This document shows positions 60,170-64,000 of a stretch of 64,000 bases of DNA, piece by piece. The position numbers and the translations under genes are program-made. The notes beneath the pieces were generated by a model. That model searched no databases and was not told the DNA's origin. It was given only the letters and a program-made list of their open reading frames with translations. Source of the stretch: Streptomyces goshikiensis (GTDB taxonomy: Bacteria > Actinomycetota > Actinomycetes > Streptomycetales > Streptomycetaceae); the NCBI RefSeq assembly GCF_014650555.1, contig NZ_BMVE01000018.1:1-64000 (forward strand), read 5' to 3'. The number at the start of each line of letters is the position of its first letter. Position 1 is the stretch's first letter.

Positions 60170-61417
60170 ATGGAGCAAGGCTGCCCCTTCGCGCTCGACA
60201 CCACCGGGCGCGACATCCACGGCGAAGCAGCGGTACTGCGTGCTCAGGGTCCCGCGACCCAGGTGAAGCTGCCCGGCGGGGTCCTCGCCTGGTCGCTCAA
60301 CGGGCATGACGTGATCAAGAAGGTGCTCGGAGACCCGCGGGTGACCAAGAGCGCCCGCAACCACTGGCCCGCCTTCATGAGCGGCGAGGTCCCGCCGGAC
60401 TGGGAGCTCATCAGCTGGGTGGCCATGGACAACATGGTCACGGCGTACGGGAAGAACCACGTGCGGCTGCGCAAGCTGACCGGCAAGGCGTTCAGCCCGC
60501 GCCGCACCGAGGCCTTCCGCCCGCGCGTGGAGGAGCTCACCGACCAGCTCCTGGACGCGCTGGAGCAGAGCGCACCGGGCGAGGTCGTCGACCTGCGCGA
60601 GCGGTTCGCGTACCCGCTGCCGGCCCGTCTGGTCGCCGACCTGATCGGTATGCCGGAGGAGGCCCGCGCCAAGACCGCCAAGGTCATCGACGCGATGGTG
60701 GACACCACCATCACGCCCGAGCAGGCCCAGGCCGTGCTGGCCGGCTGGCGCGGCGCGATGGCCGACCTCATCGCCGACAAGCGGCGCGAGCCGGGCGAGG
60801 ACATCACCAGCGACCTGGTCGCGGCCCGCGACGAGGACGGCTCGCGGCTGTCCGAGGACGAGCTCACCGACACGATCTTCGCGATCCTCGGCGCCGGTTC
60901 CGAGACCACCATCAACTTCTTCGACAACGCCATCACGGCGCTGCTGTCGGACCCGGCGCAGCTGGAGCTGGTCCGATCGGGCCAGGCCGACTGGGACGAC
61001 GTCATCGACGAGACCCTGCGCGTGGAGTCGCCGCTGGCGCACCTGCCGCTGCGCTACGCCGCCGAGGAGATCGAGCTCGACGGGGTGACCATCCCCAAGG
61101 GTGACCCGATCCTCGTCAACTACAGCGCCGTGGGCCGCGACCCGCAGCTGCACCCGGATCGCCCGGACGCCTTCGACCTGGCCCGCGCCGACAAGGAGCA
61201 CCTGTCGTTCGGTTTCGGACCGCACTACTGCCTCGGTGTCGGTGTCGCCCGCCTGGTGGCGAGGACCGGCCTGTCGCGGCTGTTCGAGCGCTTCCCGGAC
61301 CTGTCGCTGGCCGTCACGAAGGACGAGCTGGAGCCGCTGCCGACCTTCATCATGAACGGCCACCGCAGCCTGCCGGTCCGGCTGACCGTGCCGGCGCTGG
61401 CCTCCGTCGCCGGCTGA
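60170..61417 (+). CDS. Cytochrome P450
   Basis: A 415-residue soluble bacterial P450. FGFGPHYCLGVGVARL carries the heme Cys near residue 354, AILGAGSETTINF is the I-helix oxygen motif, and ETLRVESP the K-helix E-x-x-R. It starts MEQGCPFALD. Nothing upstream looks like a ferredoxin gene. In enediyne clusters P450s oxidise the core (e.g. SgcD3-type). Last gene of the unit driven by copy 11. It is convergent with the FAD oxidoreductase gene. Confidence 0.93.
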   Translation: MEQGCPFALDTTGRDIHGEAAVLRAQGPATQVKLPGGVLAWSLNGHDVIKKVLGDPRVTKSARNHWPAFMSGEVPPDWELISWVAMDNMVTAYGKNHVRLRKLTGKAFSPRRTEAFRPRVEELTDQLLDALEQSAPGEVVDLRERFAYPLPARLVADLIGMPEEARAKTAKVIDAMVDTTITPEQAQAVLAGWRGAMADLIADKRREPGEDITSDLVAARDEDGSRLSEDELTDTIFAILGAGSETTINFFDNAITALLSDPAQLELVRSGQADWDDVIDETLRVESPLAHLPLRYAAEEIELDGVTIPKGDPILVNYSAVGRDPQLHPDRPDAFDLARADKEHLSFGFGPHYCLGVGVARLVARTGLSRLFERFPDLSLAVTKDELEPLPTFIMNGHRSLPVRLTVPALASVAG

Positions 61418-61451
61418 GCCGGCCACGCCCGTACGTCCGGCCACGTGCGGC

Positions 61452-61487
61452 CGAAGGGCCGTCCCGCGTCCGCGGGGCGGCCCTTCG
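61452..61487. terminator. Hairpin terminator between convergent genes
   Basis: A 17-bp stem (CGAAGGGCCG... against CGGCCCTTCG) with one G-T wobble and a 2-base loop, 35 bp after the P450 stop. Confidence 0.8.
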
Positions 61488-61592
61488 CGCTGTCCGCCGT
61501 ACGGGGGGGGCCGCACGCGTCACGGCCCGGAACGCGCAGAGCCCGCCGCACCTGGGGGGGGGTGTACGGCGGGCTCGTCCCGGGAGGGGGTC

Positions 61593-62936
61593 CTAGGCCG
61601 CGAGGGCCTCGGTCTGCCGGGACCCTCGTTCGACGCGTTCGAGCATGTCCGGGCTCATGAGCGCCGCAGGCGACTCGACCAGCCCGGCCACGCGCATGAA
61701 GGTGGCCGTGATCTCCCCGTCGACGACGGCGGCCGCGTGCAGCCGGGCCATGTAGGCACCGCCCTGCTCCCACTCGGGGGTGCGCTCGCCCTCGACCTCG
61801 GGGTAGCCGAGGTCGGCGCCCGCGGAGAACTGCCACGGGAACTCGATGACGTTGGAGATGTCCCCGAGGAAGGCCAGCGGGTCGACGCTCTCCTTGGCCA
61901 GGTGGTCGCGCAGCACCAGGGCCTCCAGCGCGGCGACGGTCATGCCCTGTCCGTAGACGGGGTTGAAGCTGCACGCCGCGTCGCCGACCACGAGGTAGCG
62001 GGCCGGGAAGCGCTCCAGCCGGTCGTAGCGGCGCCGGACGCTGGCCGGGTAGCGGAACACGGCGCCGTCGTCGACGGGCTCGGCGTCCTTGAGGACGTCG
62101 TGGATGTCGGAGACCGGCAGGCTGCGGGTCCACTCCAGGTAGCCGTCGAGGTCGGCGGGCGCGCTGTCGCCAAGGACGCCGGTCAGGGAGACCGCGACCA
62201 GGCCGTCCTCGATGCGCGAGAGGAAGGCGCCGCGGCGGTGGCTCGGCGAGGAGACCGGGTTGATCGACAGGTCGCCGCGCAGGACCGAGTCGTCGCGCAG
62301 CCGGAACTTGCGGGTGGTGTAGGTCAGGTCGACCTTGATGCGCTCCTCGGAGGGGCGCTCGTAGCCGAACTCCTCCAGCCACACCGGGGTCCGCGAGCCG
62401 CGGCCGGTGGCGTCGACGACGAGGTCGGCGTCGATCGCGCGGGCCTCGCCGTCCGTGCCGTGGGCCTGGATCCGCACACCGGTGACGGTGTCGTGCCCGG
62501 CGTCCGTGATCAGGCCGATGATGTCGTGGCCCTCGACGAGCGTCACGTTGGCCAGCTCCGACACCCGCTCGCGCACCCGGCCCTCCAGGACGGGGCGGGT
62601 GGCCGACACGCAGATCAGCCCGGTGGTGCCGGGGCTCAGCCGGCGGCCGTTGAAGAACCAGCGCAGCTCGCCGAGGTCACCGGTGGGGATCCCGGCGTCG
62701 ATCGCGCCCTGGGTGAAGCCGGGGAACAGCTCCTCCAGGATCTGCTGGCCGCGGGCGAGCAGCCCGTGGACGTGGCGGCCCTGGCCGACCCCCTTGCGGG
62801 CGGTGGTCGAGCCCGACACCGTGTCGCGCTCGATGATCAGTACCTCGTCGTAGGCATCGGCCAGGACACGGGCGGCCAGGAGGCCGGACATGCTGCCGCC
62901 GAGCACGACCGCGCGGGCGCCCTGAGTGCGGGTCAT
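61593..62936 (-). CDS. FAD-dependent oxidoreductase (monooxygenase-like)
   Basis: A 447-residue flavoprotein with VVLGGSMSGLLAARVLA (FAD site), DATGRGSRTPVWLEEFGY and VVGDAACSFNPVYGQGMTVAALEA (GD motif). The ATG at 62936 has GAGAGGA eight bases upstream; the ATG at 62945 abuts that site and is disfavoured. The WxWxIP motif of FAD halogenases is absent, so chlorination is unlikely. It probably hydroxylates or oxidises an aromatic or the core. It is 36 bp downstream of the SgcJ-like gene in the same leftward unit. Confidence 0.85.
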   Translation of the reverse strand: MTRTQGARAVVLGGSMSGLLAARVLADAYDEVLIIERDTVSGSTTARKGVGQGRHVHGLLARGQQILEELFPGFTQGAIDAGIPTGDLGELRWFFNGRRLSPGTTGLICVSATRPVLEGRVRERVSELANVTLVEGHDIIGLITDAGHDTVTGVRIQAHGTDGEARAIDADLVVDATGRGSRTPVWLEEFGYERPSEERIKVDLTYTTRKFRLRDDSVLRGDLSINPVSSPSHRRGAFLSRIEDGLVAVSLTGVLGDSAPADLDGYLEWTRSLPVSDIHDVLKDAEPVDDGAVFRYPASVRRRYDRLERFPARYLVVGDAACSFNPVYGQGMTVAALEALVLRDHLAKESVDPLAFLGDISNVIEFPWQFSAGADLGYPEVEGERTPEWEQGGAYMARLHAAAVVDGEITATFMRVAGLVESPAALMSPDMLERVERGSRQTEALAA

Positions 62937-62972
62937 CGCGTTCATTCCTCTCGAAACGTCGTGGGCCGCGGA

Positions 62973-63401
62973 TCAGGCGGCGTGGCGCGGGCTGTTCTGG
63001 TAGGCGGCGAGGAACCAGCGGCCCTGCTGCTTCACGACGACCCAGGAGGCGTGCACGGCGCGCTCGGGGGCGGGCTCGGTCTCGCCCGGGGCGAGGACGC
63101 CGCCGCGGGTGATCAGGACGCCGGACTCCGCGTTGGCGAAGCGGATGTCGATCGGGGTGCCGGTGACGCGGGTGCCCTTGTACGGGCCGGCGAAGGCCGC
63201 GGACATGAAGGCGCGGACGGCGTCGCGGCCCTTCTGGAAGTTGCCGGGAAGGATCATCGTGCCGTCGGGGGTGAAGACGTCGGCGAAGGCGTCGGCGTCG
63301 TGCGCCGCCCAGGCCTCGACGATGCGCTGCGGCAGGGCGGCGACGGCGGCCTTGTCCTCGTCGGAGATCTCTACGGCGGGGGCGGTGGTCTGCGTGGTCA
63401 T
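62973..63401 (-). CDS. SgcJ/EcaC-type SnoaL-like protein
   Basis: A 142-residue NTF2/SnoaL-fold protein of the SgcJ family. RIVEAWAAHDADAFADVFTPDGTMILPGNFQKGRDAVRAFMSAAF is the family signature, followed by the HASWVVVKQQGRWFLAAYQNSP strand pair. Family members are found in enediyne and polyketide clusters; the role of SgcJ is not firmly established, although an isomerase/cyclase or polyene-binding role has been discussed. GGAG lies before the ATG. This is a further pointer to an enediyne pathway, but the family is broad. Confidence 0.85.
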   Translation of the reverse strand: MTTQTTAPAVEISDEDKAAVAALPQRIVEAWAAHDADAFADVFTPDGTMILPGNFQKGRDAVRAFMSAAFAGPYKGTRVTGTPIDIRFANAESGVLITRGGVLAPGETEPAPERAVHASWVVVKQQGRWFLAAYQNSPRHAA

Positions 63402-63462
63402 GTCTGCTCCGTGGAAGGTGGGTCGGGGGGTGGGGCGGGAGGTGTGGCGGGGCGGGCCGGGC

Positions 63463-64000
63463 TCAGATGTAGAGCGTGTTGGGTTCGAGCCCGCACAGCA
63501 CCCGGCCGTACAGCTCGGTGTTGGTGTTCGGGTTCATCAGGGCGTGCAGGCTGACCGCCTGGATGTCGCGGGTGATCCGCTGGATCGGCACGTCGCGGTA
63601 GATCGAGGAGCCGCCGGAGGCGGAGGCGAAGATGTCGACGGCCTTCTTGGCCAGCCGCACGACGGCGCCCATGTCGGCGCGGGCGCGGGCGCGCTCCTCC
63701 AGGGTCCACTCGGCGCCGGACTCGCCCTTGGAGTCGACGAGGTCGGCCAGGCGGTACGCATGGAACTCGGCCTGGTCGGTCGTCAGGACCGCCTCGGCCA
63801 CCTGGTGGTGGGTCAGCGGGGCCTCGGCCTGGGTCTCGTACGCCGTGTACGTGAGGGTGCGGCCGGGCAGCCGGTCGAAGAAGGTGTCGCGCGCGGCGCG
63901 GGCCAGGCCGAGCACGGTGCCGACCGACGAGGCGGAGGCGACCGGGAGCAGCGGGGCGCGGTAGATCGCGGAGGCGGCGTTGAGCTCGGAGGCGTACTGG
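63463..64000 (-). CDS. Acyl-CoA-dehydrogenase-type flavin monooxygenase, C-terminal part (runs off right edge)
   Basis: The reverse strand is open from 64000 to a stop at 63463, about 179 residues, and continues upstream beyond the window. It reads QYASELNAASAIYRAP, then RAARDTFFDRLPGRTLTYTAYETQAEAPLTHHQVAEA, FASASGGSSIYRDVPIQRITRDIQAVSLHALMNPNTNTELYGRVLCG. This is the C-terminal domain of group D flavin monooxygenases. It is not the same as the homologue at 58860. The GTG inside at about 63913 is only an internal codon. It sits in the same leftward unit as the SgcJ-like and FAD genes. Confidence 0.85.
   Translation of the reverse strand, partial: QYASELNAASAIYRAPLLPVASASSVGTVLGLARAARDTFFDRLPGRTLTYTAYETQAEAPLTHHQVAEAVLTTDQAEFHAYRLADLVDSKGESGAEWTLEERARARADMGAVVRLAKKAVDIFASASGGSSIYRDVPIQRITRDIQAVSLHALMNPNTNTELYGRVLCGLEPNTLYI

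Noticed and set aside
61593..62936. FAD enzyme as a flavin-dependent halogenase (as in C-1027 chlorination)
   Set aside because: The WxWxIP halogenase motif is absent; the sequence fits FAD monooxygenase-like oxidoreductases.
1..64000. tRNA, rRNA, insertion sequences, integrases or attachment sites
   Set aside because: None of the expected sequence features or transposase-like proteins were seen on either strand.

Overview
The window is very GC-rich actinobacterial DNA, almost certainly from a Streptomyces or close relative. Genes are tightly packed, with many ATGA, GTGA and TTGA stop/start overlaps and frequent GTG and TTG starts. Apart from a metK fragment at the left edge, nearly all of it reads as one large secondary-metabolite gene cluster that continues past the right edge. 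I see no transcriptional regulator, no phosphopantetheinyl transferase, no canonical stand-alone acyl carrier protein and no modular PKS in the window.

Layout. (1) 1-1762: metK 5' part, an MFS exporter and a small tautomerase, all leftward. (2) 2103-12383, rightward: Fe(II)/2OG dioxygenase, HpcH/HpaI aldolase, cysteine-synthase-like PLP enzyme, asparagine-synthetase-like amidotransferase, PrpF-like isomerase, acyl-CoA-dehydrogenase-like flavoenzyme, dihydroorotase-like amidohydrolase, a monooxygenase fused to an FMN reductase, and an SH3-like protein. (3) 12531-16268, rightward: an orphan 61-residue peptide, an R2-like diiron protein, an MFS and a BtrH-like protein. (4) 16265-23303, leftward: GT2 glycosyltransferase, ketosynthase, AMP ligase, ThDP enzyme lacking its usual glutamate, a 218-residue protein and an ALDH-like reductase. 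(5) 23533-33422, rightward: FkbH-like protein, nucleotide-sugar enzyme, double GNAT, three ATP-grasp ligases, serine acetyltransferase and cysteine synthase. (6) 33465-39463: exporter, chorismatase, aryl-CoA ligase and a SgcC4-type tyrosine aminomutase. (7) 39533-44964: exporter, kynureninase, tryptophan 2,3-dioxygenase and a second aryl-CoA ligase. (8) 45188-64000: a secreted neocarzinostatin-family apoprotein, FAD oxidase, methyltransferase, epoxide hydrolase, binding-protein-like protein, alpha/beta hydrolase, membrane acyltransferase, NAT, an A-PCP/MbtH/C set, two acyl-CoA-dehydrogenase-type monooxygenases, P450, FAD oxidoreductase and an SgcJ-like protein.

The right half is what one expects of a nine-membered enediyne chromoprotein cluster of the C-1027, neocarzinostatin and macromomycin kind: apoprotein, tyrosine 2,3-aminomutase, A-PCP plus free C domain, epoxide hydrolase, SgcJ-like protein and EmrB-type exporter. 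The enediyne PKS itself is not present and should lie beyond base 64000 if this reading is right. Aromatic units appear to come from beta-tyrosine (aminomutase), anthranilate from tryptophan (dioxygenase plus kynureninase) and a chorismate-derived acid (chorismatase plus ligase). The left half looks like a nitrogen-rich, amidotransferase and ATP-grasp pathway whose product I cannot name.

A 17-bp element, GCA-N7-AGATGC plus one base, occurs eleven times. Each copy lies 30-140 bp upstream of a start codon and points in the direction of transcription. It stands before transcription units in both halves, which argues that they form a single regulon driven by a factor encoded outside the window.
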